From Nicotiana tabacum (Eukaryota > Streptophyta > Magnoliopsida > Solanales > Solanaceae), in NCBI RefSeq assembly GCF_000715075.1, contig NC_134082.1, forward strand, positions 194,297,948 through 194,361,947: DNA of 64,000 bases, written 5' to 3'. Numbering within the stretch: the first letter of the stretch is position 1; each line of letters opens with the position of its first letter. The notes under the pieces are model-generated. The model searched no databases and had not been told where the DNA came from. It worked only from the letters and a program-made list of their open reading frames with translations. A program made the translations under genes and the position numbers. This document shows, piece by piece, positions 10,255 through 22,084 of the stretch.

Positions 10255-10753
10255 GCCCGAGGCTAAGGCTTCAGATGTAGTCATTACAGGTACTATTCTG
10301 GTTTGTGATAGAGATGCTTCAGTGTTATTTGATCTAGGATCTACCTACTCGTATGTGTCATCTTATTTTGCACCGTATCTGGTCATGCCTAGTAATTCAT
10401 TGAGTATTCATGTTTATGTGTCTACACCGGTGGGTGATTCTATTGTGGTAGATCGAGTCCATCGTTCTTGTATTGTGGTGATTGGGGGTCTTGAGACTCG
10501 TTTGGATTTGTTGCTTCTAGACATGGTTGATTTTGATGTTATATTGGGGATGGACTGGTTATCACCTTACCACGCTATCTTGGATTGTTATTCCAAGACG
10601 GTGACCTTAGCCTTGCCGGATTTGCCCCGTTTAGAGTGGAGAGGCACTCTTGGTCATTCTACCCACAATGTTATCTCGTATGTGAAGGCCCGACATATGG
10701 TCGAGAAGGGATGTTTGGCCTATTTGGCATATGTTCGTGATTCTAGTGCTTAG
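10255..10753 (+). pseudogene. pol: aspartic protease region of A1
   Basis: This is the retropepsin-like protease that cleaves the polyprotein. The catalytic segment reads VLFDLGSTYSYVSSYFA; A2 and B have DPGST at the same place, so the residue after Asp has changed here. The C-terminal flap-side segment VDFDVILGMDWLS is intact. The region lies in the same frame as gag. A stop at 10,751, where A2 has GAG, separates it from RT. Confidence 0.85.
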
Positions 10754-12160
10754 GTTCCCTCTTTTGATTCTATGCCCGTTGTTCGTGAGTTTCCTAAGGT
10801 ATTCCCTTCATACTTGCCGGGTATGCCACCCGACAGGGATATTGATTTTTGCATTGATTTGGCTCCGGGCACTCAGCCCATTTCTATCCCGCCATATCGT
10901 ATGGCCCCGCCTGAATTGAAAGAGTTGAAGGAGCAGTTGCAAGACTTGCTTGAGAAGGGTTTCATTAGGCCGAGTGTTTCGCCTTGGGGTGCGCCGGTGT
11001 TGTTTGTTAAGAAGAAGGACGGATCGATGAGAATGTGTATTGATTACCGGTAGTTGAACAAGGTTACAATCAAGAATAAGTATCCATTGCCGAGGATCGA
11101 TGATTTGTTTGATCAGTTTTAGGGTGCCAAGGAGTTTTTGAAAATTGATTTGAGATCTGGCTACCATCAGTTGAGGATTAGGGCATCCGATGTCCCTAAG
11201 ACAGCTTTTCGCACTCGGTATGGGCATTATGAGTTCCTGATCATGTCATTTGGGTTGACCAATGCCCCAACATCTTTTATGGATTTGATGAACCGAGTGT
11301 TCAGGCCTTGTTTGAACTCATTCGTGATAGTCTTCATTGATGATATTTTGATATATTCCCGCAGCCGGGAGGCGCACGAGCAGCATCTTAGAGTGGTTCT
11401 TCAAACCTTGAGGGATAGTCAGTTATATGCTAAATTCTCGAAGTATGAGTTCTGGTTGAGTTCAGTTGCATTCCTGGGTCATATTGTGTCAGCAGAGGGC
11501 ATTCAGGTTGATCCGAAGAAGATTGAGGCAGTCAAGAACTGGCCTGGACCAACATCAGCTACAGAGATTCGGAGTTTCTTAGGACTAGTAGGCTACTACC
11601 GTCGGTTCGTAGAGGGATTCTCATTTATCGCAACCCCGATGACCAGGTTGACCTAGAAGGGTGCCCAGTTCAGATGGTCAGACGAGTGTGAGGTGAGCTT
11701 TCAGAAGCTCAAGATAGCTCTAACTACGGCACCAGTGTTGGTTTTGCCCACAGGTTCAGGGCCTTATACAATTTATTGTGACGCCTCTCGTATTGGGCTT
11801 GGTGCAATGTTGATGCAGGATGGCAAGGTCATTGCCTATGCTTCGTGGTAGTTGATGATTCATGAGAAGAACTATCCAGTTCATGATTTAGAGTTGGCAG
11901 CCATAGTTCACGCATTGAAGATTTGGAGGCATTATCTGTATGGCGTGGCATGTGAGGTGTTCACGGATCACAAGAGTCTTCAGTATTTGTTCAAGCAAAA
12001 GGAGCTGAATTTGAGGCAGAGGAGGTGGTTGGAGTTGTTGAAGGATTATGATATCACTATCTTATATCACCCGAGAAAGGCCAACGTGGTGGACGATGCC
12101 TTGAGTAGGAAGTCAGCCAGTATGGGCAGTCTTGCTTATATTTCGGTCGGTGAGAGACTG
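10754..12160 (+). pseudogene. pol: reverse transcriptase and RNase H of A1
   Basis: RT copies element RNA into DNA and RNase H removes the template. Entry to the RT is marked by [11 protein letters not shown] and the fingers by [21 protein letters not shown]. The palm active site is FIDD at 11,333-11,344, the Ty3/gypsy form of YxDD. The tether [20 protein letters not shown] and [13 protein letters not shown] follow. RNase H has YCDAS, then [11 protein letters not shown], and ends DDALSRKS, where A2 and B have ADALS. In-frame stops at 11,051, 11,120, 11,654 and 11,849 replace codons that are CAG in A2 or B. Confidence 0.92.
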
Positions 12161-13396
12161 CTTGCTTTGGACGTTCAGGCTTTGGCCAATCAGTTTATGA
12201 GGTTGGATATTGTTGAGCCTAGTCGTGTATTGTCCTGCACGGTCGCTCGTTCTTCCTTATTGGAACGTATCCGCGATCGACAGTATGATGATCCCTATTT
12301 GTGTGTCCTTAGAGACACGGTATAGCGCGGAGGTGCCAAGCAGGTCACCTTAGATGACGATGGAGTTTTGAGATTGCAGGGTCGAGTTTTTGTGCCTAAT
12401 GTGGATTTGCTCTGAGAGTTGATTTTAGAGGAGGCCCATAGCTCCCGGTACTCTATCCATCCGGGCACCGCAAAGATGTATCAGGATTTGCAGCAGCATT
12501 ATTGGTGGCGGAGAATGAAGAAGGATATCATTGCATATGTAGCTCGGTGTTTGAATTGTTAGCAGGTTAAGTACGAGCATCAGAGGCCTGGTGGTTTATT
12601 TCAGAGGATTGAGCTTCCCGAGTGGAAGTGGGAGCGGATCACTATGGATTTCGTTGTTGGACTCCCGCAAACTCGAAGTAAGTTCGACGTAGTATGGGTC
12701 ATTGTTGATAGGCTGACCAATTCAGCGCATTTCATTCCTGTGGTGGTCTCCTATTCATCCGAGAGGCTAGCTGAGATCTATATCCGAGAGATTGTTCGTC
12801 TTCATGGTGTGCCTGTATCTATCATTTCGGACCTAGGTACGTAGTTTACCTCGCATTTCTGGAGAGCAGTTCAGCAAGAGTTGGGCACCCAGGTTGAGTT
12901 GAGTACAACATTTCATACTCAGATGGACGGGCAGTCCGAGCGGACTATTCAGATTTTGGAGGATATGCTCCGAGCTTGTGTCATTGACTTTGGAGGCTCG
13001 CGGGATCAGCTTTTGCCTTTAGCAAAGTTTGCCTACAACAACAGTTACCAGTCGAGTATCCAGATGGCTCCTTATGAGGCTTTATATGGTAGACGGTGTC
13101 TATCTCCGGTTGGATGGTTTGAGCCGGGAGAGGCTCGATTGTTGGGTACGGATATAGTTCGGGAGGCTTTAGACAAGGTCAGGATTATTCAGGATAGGCT
13201 TCATATAGCTCAGTCCAGACAAAAGAGTTATGCAGACCGCAAGGTTCGAGATGTGGCTTTTATGGTTGGAGAGCGGGTATTGCTCCGAGTGTCGCCTATG
13301 AAGGGCGTGATGAGATTTGGGAAGAAGGGAAAGCTTAGCCCTAGCTTCATTGGCCCGTTTGAGATTCTTGGTCGAGTGGGAGAGGTAACTTATAGA
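12161..13396 (+). pseudogene. pol: integrase of A1, truncated
   Basis: Integrase inserts the cDNA into the chromosome. The HHCC zinc-binding part ends CLNC-stop-QVK, with the stop at 12,560. The catalytic core has Asp in MDFVVG (12,647), Asp in SDLGT (12,830) and Glu in GQSERT (12,938), with 35 residues between the last two, giving D,D35E. The C-terminal SH3-like part ([14 protein letters not shown]) breaks off after GEVTYR at 13,396. A2 at that point continues to a chromodomain. Stops also fall at 12,323, 12,413 and 12,842. Confidence 0.9.
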
Positions 13397-16300
13397 TGTC
13401 ACACCTCCTTTTTCCGCCCCCGCGAGGGTACAAAGAGTTTTTCCAATTAAAGGACAATCGAAATGGGATTTGTTTATTCATTTCAGAGTCGCCACTTGGG
13501 AGATTTTAGGGTGTACCAAGTCACCAATTTAATCCCGAATCGAGGAAAATAATGACTCTGTATTACAGTCCGCGAACCAGAAATCCTGATAAGGAATTCT
13601 GTTAACCCCGGAGAAGGTGTTAGGCATTCCCGAGTTCCGTGGTTCTAGCACGGTCGCTCAACTGCCATATTCGGCTTGTTTATCTGATTTTTATACAATT
13701 ATGAGCTTATGTGCGGATTTTAACTCTTTACCGCTTTCATTATTATTATTATTATTTTACGGGGAATTGCAACGTTGTGAAAATGTATTTCGAACCGCGT
13801 CACAATCAATGTACCCGTGATCATCGACACACTTTGACTCCGTTGAGATTTGGATTTGGGTCACATAAATGTGCACCCGAGTTTAAGAAGATTAAATTAT
13901 TAAAGGCGCGCCTAAAGTGACTAGCGTATCATTTACTTTGGGTAGGGCCGTGAAATTTTGCTAAACGGTCCATCCCGAAGTCTAAGCAATTTTAAAGCAA
14001 ATATTTACTGAGGGCCCCGCAAATTTGTATTTTTTATTCGGCAAGGCTCATCTCATTCTTATTTTTTTAAAAGGAATTTGCAACGTCATGGACACGCCTC
14101 TTGAATAACATTCAAATTAAATGTGTACTCGTTGTAAGCACGTGATTTTTGCCCTATATGAGAATTACTCCCAAAAAATTCAAAAATAAAATGATTTTTC
14201 TTTGGTGTGCAATTTTGTGATATTTTGAATAATTATTTGTATTTGTCTGTGCGTGTTTATTTGCTAAATTAATAAAAAATACAAAAATATGTCGCATTTT
14301 GCATGTAGGATTTAATTCTACAATTGTTAGTAATTAAATTTGTTTTACAAAAATTAAAAATTACAAAAATAGGCATCGTTTGCATTTTTAGCATTTAATG
14401 TCCAAATATACAATTTTATGCTTAATTATTACTTAATTATGCGTTAATTATTATTGGGAGTTAATTTGCGCTTTTATAACTTAATTTAATTCTTAATAAT
14501 AGTTTAAGTATTTTTATAGTTTAGTTTTAGAGAAATAAAAGAAGAAAAGAGAGCGAAAATATAAAGAAAGTCGGAATTGGGCCTCTTCTTCGATTTCAAG
14601 CCATAGGCCCAAAAAATGGCCCAATCTTCCCTACGACCCAGTCCATTTCGAACTGGGTCGCCCCTGTCCATTAACCCAAATACCCAACACCCTTCTTCAT
14701 TTTTCAAAACACAAAACAAAAACAAAACCAAAAAGAAAAGAAGAAGAAGAAAACCCTAAGAAATCCATCCGCCCCCTCCTATCTTCTTCTTCTTCCTCAA
14801 GCTTCCCCAAGCTCCTCCCATGGCAGACCTTCCCCCCTCACACCCCTACCCCCCTCACGTCAACACACACACAACAAAACCACTCTCACCCCCACGACAT
14901 CCCCTCGCTGCCATGACTGCGTTTTTCAAGTTCGTCGAGCAACTTCTACGCCACCATTGTTGCCCGTAGTTGCTTCTCCTCCTGCTGTTGCGTTTTCTTC
15001 TTCTCCAACACTGCTGCTGCTGCGTTTTTCATACTTCATGTTGCTGCTGTGTCGTCCAAACAAACCACCACAACTGCTGCCCGCCGCGTCCAGCCATGGA
15101 CGAGCTTCATCGAGCTCGAACTCGAGCTCCCATGGCTGCCGTTGCATCTTCTCCGACACTGCTGCTGCTACTGTTTCATGTTGCTGCTCCAGCAGTGTTG
15201 CTGCTGCTGCCTTCTGCTTGTGGAGGGATGCCATTGTTCATTTTAAACGATGCCAAACGACCACCTTCTTTGGTCGTCCGTTCGTAGTCGTCTTCGACGT
15301 CAAGTTATCTTGGTGCGAGATTCGTTCTCGGACAGATTTGTTTACAATCAAAGTTCGTCGTTGATTCATCTCCGGTTAGTTGTTTTTGAGTTTTATTTTT
15401 GTCCATATTTTTGTTTGATATTTTCCGGATCCAAAATCGTTAAACGATTTAATCCTTGTTTTGTTCGTTGTTCATCATTGAAATAATTTTCTAGTGTGTT
15501 CATGTTGTTTGTTAAATTAATTTTCAGATTTCAAAATAGAAGTTTAATTAGTTGTTTTCATATTCATGTCATGTTTGTATTATTGTTTAAGTGAATATTT
15601 TTTAGTTTGTTGTTTGTTAGATTCAAATTGAAATTTAATTAACTATTTCTTCAATTTGTTTCATGTGTTTATGTATTGTTAGAAATTGTTAGTATTGTTA
15701 AGTTCAAGTTTAAGTTCATAATTGTTTGTTCGTCGATCTTGTTATTTGTTTAAAGAATTTAGTTGTGTTAAAGGAATGTATTGATTTAATCGTTTAATCC
15801 GTCATGTTTGTTGTGTTAAAATAGATTCACTCATGTTCATACTTTGTTTGGATGATCTTGAATCCGAATTTTGTATAGTTTGATTTCTTGTTTACCCTTT
15901 ATGATTATTTCTTGAATTATTCTCATAATCTTGTTTAAAGTTTAATATAAGAATTGTTTGTTGCAATGTTGTTAGAGTTGATTTTAATTCAATATTATTG
16001 AATTTAGGAATCTAAATATACTCGTTTGATTGTTGTTGTTTAAATCCGAAAAATAGGTTTGTCGTTGCTAAAAATATTGTTCAATCAAATTTTAGTTGTT
16101 CTTGGTTGTTCAATTTGTGTTCATGTGATTTGTTGTTGAAATATTGTTAAAATCATGTTCATGTGATATTGTTGTTATGATGTTCATCCGTGTTCATATT
16201 GTTGTTTGAACATTGTTAGAAATTGATCATATTGTCTATATTTTGGTTAAGTTTGATTAATTGATGTGTTATAGCTGATGGGTAGTTTGGTAAATTTGTA

Positions 16301-19300
16301 ATACGTTCAGGGGTAGTTTGGTAATTTCAGTAAGGTCGGAAGGGGTAGTTTAGGAATTGTACATTTTGTAATTGTTTATTTGAAGCATGGGGGACAAAAT
16401 GAAATGGGGTGGGTTGTGATATGATTATTTAATATAAAGGGGGGACAAGATTTAATTTAAAGGGAATCTTGCATTATTTTAAATGAAGCATGGGGGACAA
16501 AATGAAATGGGGTGGTGTGATATGTTTATTTAATGTAATGGGGATGAGTGGAAAGATAATGAGTTGGGTAGAGAAAAAGTATTGATTTTAATTAATTGAA
16601 AGGTTTATGGGATGAGTTATATATGTGAAGTCTTGAAATCAAAAAAAGAATAGAGGGAGATAGAAAAAAAATACACAGATACGAGAGAGAGAGAAACAAA
16701 TCTGAAAATAAGAGAGAGAAAAGGGTTGAACATTTAAGAGATAGAAAAATTCCGAAAAATATTTAAGCTTTCAAAAAATAAAAATAAAAACTAAAAAAAT
16801 ATTCTGCTTTCTTTTGTTGTTTGAAATCAGAATTAATTGTTGTTTCATCAAAGCTGGAAGATTTTGTTTTTTTTGGATTACTACTCCACTGGTTTGTTAC
16901 TGTTGCTGGGCTATTGTTGCTGTGTTGTACTGATTTTACTGCTGCTGCTGATTCTCATATTCATTTTCTTTTGCTTCCAATATCAGGTACACAACTGAAA
17001 AGCTGGTTATTGTAATCCGAAATATGAAGCATGAATACATATGAAGAATGAAAATTTGAAGTTTTAATTTCATTTTTTTTTCTTTGTTTCTTCTGTTGAT
17101 TGTATTTAAGCTATTTCATGAATTACTAAATAATAGCTGGAATAAGAAAATAATATCATAAGTTAGTCTGTAATAAATCAGTTCGGCAAAACAGGTTAAT
17201 TCACTAACTATGAAGGCTTCAAGATTATAGGTTGATCATGAACAAGTAGCTAAATTTAGTTAAAACATGAATTTAAATTAAACATCGTAAATTAGGCATT
17301 AAGGCATGACTTGAGCTTAAGCAAGATTAGAAGAACGTTTAAGTCTAATAAACTTTCTAATAAGCTTTAGTAATTATGGTTAAATCTAGTTTCAAATGAT
17401 TGTGAATAATTAATTTCAATAATATTTTAAAAAAAAAAAAAAAAATAATAACAATGCTGAGTTTTAATCTAGCTATATTTGTTTATTTTGAATATTAGTT
17501 GTTGAATTTTTATTTTATTTAAAATTTCGAAATTAAGAGTAAAATTCTTTTTTTTTCATCAATATTTGCGTTAACCAAGCAATTAGCATGTCATGTTTTC
17601 TTAAAATTATAAAAGCTAGTAATTAATTAGGATTTTTCTTTCTTTATTTTAGAGACTAATTTTTATAGAAAAAATGTAGTCGCTTTAAGATTTGTCCATT
17701 TAAAATAAATGAGATGAGCCTCGCTTAATGAAATGTATAGATTTCGGGGCCCTCAATAAATGTACAGTTAATTGCTTAGAATTAGGGAGGAGCCGTTTTA
17801 GCAAATTTCACGGCCCTACCCAAAAATAATGACACGCTAGTCGCTCTAGGCGCGTATTTAATAATGTTATTTCCTTAAATACGGGTGTGCATTTATGTAA
17901 CCCAAATCTAAATCTCAACGGAGTCGAAATGTGTCGATAACCACGGGTGCAATTGATTGCGACGTGATTTGAAATACGTTTTCACAATGTTGCAATTTTT
18001 CGTAAAATAATAACAATAAATAAAAAGAATAATAAAAGCGGCTAAGGAATAAAATTTGCACATAAGTTTATAATACGTATTATATTAGATAATCAAGCCG
18101 AATATAACAGTTAAGCGACCGTGCTAGAACCACGGAACTCGGGAATGCCTAACACCTTCTCCCGGGTTAACAGAATTCCTTATCCGGATTTCTGGTGCGC
18201 AGACTGTAATACAGAGTCATTCTTTTCCTCGATTCGGGATTAAAATAGGTGACTTGGGACACCCTAAATCTCCCAAGTGGCGACTCTGAAATAAAGAAAT
18301 AAATCCCGTTTCGACTGTCCTTTAATTGGAAAAAACTCCTGTACCCCCCACGAGGGCGGAAAAAGGAGGTGTGACACCCGTGATTAGAGACACATTTCGA
18401 CTCCGCTGAGATTTGGATTTGGGTCACATAAATGTGCACCCGAGTTTAGGAAAGTAAGATTAATTAAAACGCGTCCTAAAGAAACTAGCGTGTTGTTATT
18501 TTGGGTAAGGCCGTAGAGTTCGCTAAGCGGCCTATCCCGAGTTTTAAGTAATTAACACATATATTTTGTGAGGGCCCCACAATTTGCATTTTTATTTGGC
18601 GAGGCTCGTCTCATTATTTTTTTTTATTTCCCTTTTTTTTAAAAAAATAATAATCTTAGAATGACTACATTTTGTTTTTTATTAAGTTTAGTCTCTAAAA
18701 TAAAGAAAGAAAATCCTAATTAATTAGGAGTTAGAAAAAATTAAGAACATGTAACATACTAATTTCTAGATTAGGATCAATATTAAATGAAAGAATTTAA
18801 AGAAAAAAAATTCGAAATTATAAATAAAATAAGAAATACGACAACTAATATTCAAAAGAAATCAAATATAGCTAGATTGAAGCTCGCATTGTTATATAAA
18901 AAAAAACAACTATTGGAATTAATTATTCATAACCATTTGAAACTAGATTTAACCACAATTACTAAAGCTTATTAGAAAGATTATTAAACTTTAACATTAT
19001 CTAGTCTTGTTTGGCTTTAACTAAATTTAACTATCCATTCATGATTGACCTACTGTTGACCGTATTAAAACTTTCATAGCTAGTGAATTAACACATTTTG
19101 CCAAGCTGATTCACTAAAGACTAACTTATGTTATTTTTCTCTTATTCCAATTATTAAACAGTAATACATGAAATAGCCTAAATACAATCAGTAAAAGAAA
19201 CGAAGAAAAAGCAAAATTAAAACTTCAAAGTTCCATTCTTCATGTATTCATGCTTTCACATTTTTCAGCTTGCAATAGCTAGTATTACAGTCGTGTACCT

Positions 19301-21983
19301 GGTATTTGAATACAAGAAAAGGAAGAATAGGATCAGCAGCAGTAGAAACAGCGCAACAACAACAAACAACCAGCAGTCAGAAAACCCAGCAGTAGACTTG
19401 AAAACCAAACAGAAATTCCAGCAACCACTCAATAAAGCAATAACAAAGGACCAACAGTTAACTCAAGAAGCCAATTGAAAATCCCGGAAGCAAACAGTAG
19501 GCAGAGATCACACTCAGGAATACACGAAAATAGTATTCGGATATTTTAGAAATCCTCTTCTTCAAGATTAAAAGTATGTTCTTATCTCCTCTTTAGTTCT
19601 GAAATTTTTATCTCTCCCAAAATTCTCCTCCTTCCTTTTTAAGTGTTAAATGAGTCCTCTTATACCCAAAGCAAGACTACCTTTTTCCCAATATTCTTCT
19701 ACTATGTGCATCTTTTAACTTTTTATTATTAACTACACTTTTACTTTAGTAAAAGTAGTCAACGTTGGCCCCCATGTTCCCTCTTTTTGAAAATAAGACA
19801 TCATTATCAACCTTTATCTTTTTACTTTTATCATTATGTTTTGTCCCCCACCATAATTAAATAATCTGCAATTGGTTAATTCCCATTTTACCCCTAAAAC
19901 TACTGTTACTGCCCTGATTCAAAAATCTGTTCAAACTTCAAAAATTATCTAAGAACTAAAATTAAATTACCAGCTATAACCAATTCACATAATCAATTAC
20001 CAAAAATATAACAGCTATAACCAATTCTTGATCCAGTTCAATCAACAAATTCAAACTAAACGATGAACAACAAAGAAACAACCGAAATTATTTTGACTGA
20101 ATGATATTTTTAACAACACATATACTTTCAGATTCAATAACATAACAAACAAGTAGATTTAAATTTCTAAATTCAATAATCATTTGAACTTTAAATTAAA
20201 TCCAACAACATTACAACAAAGATGAATATTCAAACTAAATCAAAAATTAAAACATAAACTCACATTAAATCACCGGATTAAGAAAAATGAACTTCAAGCA
20301 AAAATGAACATGAACTAAATCTAAATTAAACAACAAAGATGAATGATTCAAGTGATTAAACTAACACCTTTCTATATTAAAAATAAACAAAAACAAATGA
20401 ATGAAAACAAACCGAAGCAATAATCAAGAAATGAAGAACAACGAACAAGAAAAGAATCAAACATACTGATTTCAAATCCGAGAATATCAAACAAAATACG
20501 GACAGAAATGAAACTTAAACCAGCTAACCGGAAATGACCAACGACGAACTCGAACGGACCTCACCCCGGACAGAACTTCTGGGCATTTTTGTTGGCAATC
20601 ATTCCTTGACAGACTTTGTATTATGAACTTTTTTTATCCGTATATCTTGAATCAAATGTCAATTCTACCAAACAAACCAAGTAGCTTCATTGTCTAACTT
20701 TAAGCTATTTGACCTGCAATTTTACCCATAGCCTGAAGTAGGTGTTTTGATTTCTCAAAGTGTTCAACTGTTACACGAGCAAAAAACGAAGCTGTGGCTG
20801 CAACGGGAACTCGAACCAGACCGGAACCAAGAACAATGACTGACCAACGACGAACTCAAAACGACAAACGGCGACCTCGACAGTTTGAACCTGAAGAAAC
20901 AACGAGACAGTAGATTGTTTGAACGTGAAGCTGCATGTGTGTGGGTTGAGCAGCGGCAGCCATGGCGGGCTGGCTGGAGCTGCAACTGGAAAGAACGAAG
21001 CAGAAGCGATGGATCGTTTGGTTTTAATAGTGGACGGGGCTGGTTGCAGTTGGTGAAGCAGTAGCAGTCCGTCGTTGGAGCTGCAACTGGAGCTCGATGG
21101 AGGAGACGAAGGTGGAGCTAGAGCTTCACGCCTGGAGGAGCTGGGCGTTCATGGTTGGTCGTTGGTTGAAGGAAGATGGAGGTGAAGGGGCAGCCATTGT
21201 CGAGCTCGAGCTCGAGATGGAAGATGATGGATGGCTGTCTGTCCTCGATGGCTGCCTCGTCTGTGGGCTGGTGGTCGACGCTCGATGACGTGAGGTGGGG
21301 GATGACGGGGAAGCCATGGATGAGGTTGTTTGGAGTTTTGGAGAAGATGAAGAGGGGGGGGACGGATGTTTTGTTAGGTTTTAGGGTTAGGGAAATGAAA
21401 AAATGAAAAATAAAGAAAGGGGTTGGGTCTTCAGGTTTATGGACTGGGTTGACCCGGGTTGAAATGGACCGGGTCGTAGGGGAAGGTTGGGTATTTTTTG
21501 GGCTTGTGGTTTAAAATTGAAGAAGAGGCCCAATCCGATTTTCGTCTATTTTTTGTTCTCTTTTCTTCTTTTATTTTTTCTAAAACTAAACTCTAAAAAT
21601 CCTTATATTATCATATAGAACTAAATTAATTTATAAAAGTGCAAATTAACTCCCAATAACAATTAACACACAATTAAGTAATAATTACGCATAAAATTGT
21701 ACAATTGGACGTTAAATGCTAAAAATGCAAACGATGCATATTTTTGTAATTTTTATTCTTGTAAAACAAACCTAATTATTCCTAATTGTAGAAATAAATC
21801 CTAAATGCAAATGCGACATATTTTTGTATTTTTTTTTATTAATTTAACAAATAAACATGCACAGACAAATACAAATAATTATCCAAAATGTCACAAAATT
21901 CTCAAAATTGCACACCAAGGAAAATCGTTTTATTTTAAATTTTTGGGAGTAATTCTTTCATAGGGCAAAATCACGTGCTTACA
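13397..21983 (-). repeat. minus-strand 4.3 kb LTR (probably TAT/Ogre-like gypsy), split by a solo LTR
   Basis: Read on the minus strand, the LTR begins TGTAAGCACG at 21,983 and ends GGTGTGACA at 13,397. It occupies 21,983-18,378 and, after the nested insertion at 14,133-18,377, 14,132-13,397, giving about 4.34 kb. It is preceded by a polypurine tract at 21,984-22,000, so it is the 3' LTR of a minus-strand element. Near its end are two tandem units that both contain gcaacgt, tgtaccgt-like and gactccg(t/c)tgag words (about 13,760 and 14,065/18,378 onward). Lineage assignment rests on LTR length and recalled end sequences and is tentative. Confidence 0.8.
14133..18377 (+). mobile_element. 4.2 kb solo LTR nested in an inverted copy of the same LTR
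   Basis: The sequence starts TGTAAGCACG and ends AAAGGAGGTGTGACA, the same ends as the surrounding minus-strand LTR but in opposite orientation. Flanks are ctcgt (14,128-14,132) and cccgt (18,378-18,382), a 5-bp target duplication with one mismatch. With no primer site, coding part or second LTR it is a solo LTR. The 14,820-15,370 part is CT/CTG-rich and resembles a transcribed leader; frames there (for example 14,957-15,364 or the minus-strand 14,926-15,234) are low-complexity and not genes. A 15-base or longer poly-A run lies near 17,425. Confidence 0.85.
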
Positions 21984-22084
21984 GCTGCCCCTCTTTGCCC
22001 GAAGACCGAAGGGTTTTCGTGCAAAGATAAAGTGAGCGATTTTTGCCCATCCGAGTACTCTGTGTGAAGCATTTTTTTTGACTA
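21984..22084 (-). other. polypurine tract and 3' internal remnant of the minus-strand 4.3 kb-LTR element
   Basis: On the minus strand gggcaaagaggggcagc directly precedes the LTR start, as a plus-strand priming polypurine tract should. Only about 100 bases of internal sequence remain before the join to the A-family LTR at about 22,085. The body and 5' LTR of this element are missing. Confidence 0.75.

Larger units (their letters stand above)
5500..13396 (+). mobile_element. Gypsy element A1 (Tekay/Del-type chromovirus), 3' truncated
   Basis: The element consists of a 5' LTR (5500-8531), primer site, leader, gag, protease, RT, RNase H and integrase, all on the plus strand. The sequence breaks off inside the integrase C-terminal region at 13,396, where the minus-strand 4.3 kb LTR starts. 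The chromodomain, polypurine tract and 3' LTR are absent. It belongs to the same family as A2 (22,085-33,560), with clear divergence in both LTR and coding sequence. From 8729 to the break almost everything sits in one forward frame interrupted by about fifteen stops and by a pair of compensating small deletions near 9110-9175, so it is a dead copy. Confidence 0.93.

Noticed and set aside
8729..13396. Endogenous pararetrovirus instead of a gypsy element
   Set aside because: LTRs with primer site, D,D35E integrase and a chromodomain in the sister copy identify a Ty3/gypsy retrotransposon; no movement or coat protein is seen.
14926..15364. Overlapping frames of 102-135 codons on both strands
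   Set aside because: Low-complexity CTG/CTT-rich leader of a solo LTR; the inverted LTR copy does not preserve the frame.
20764..21406. Several short frames on both strands
   Set aside because: They lie inside the 4.3 kb LTR, are low-complexity, and have no conserved counterpart in the nested copy.
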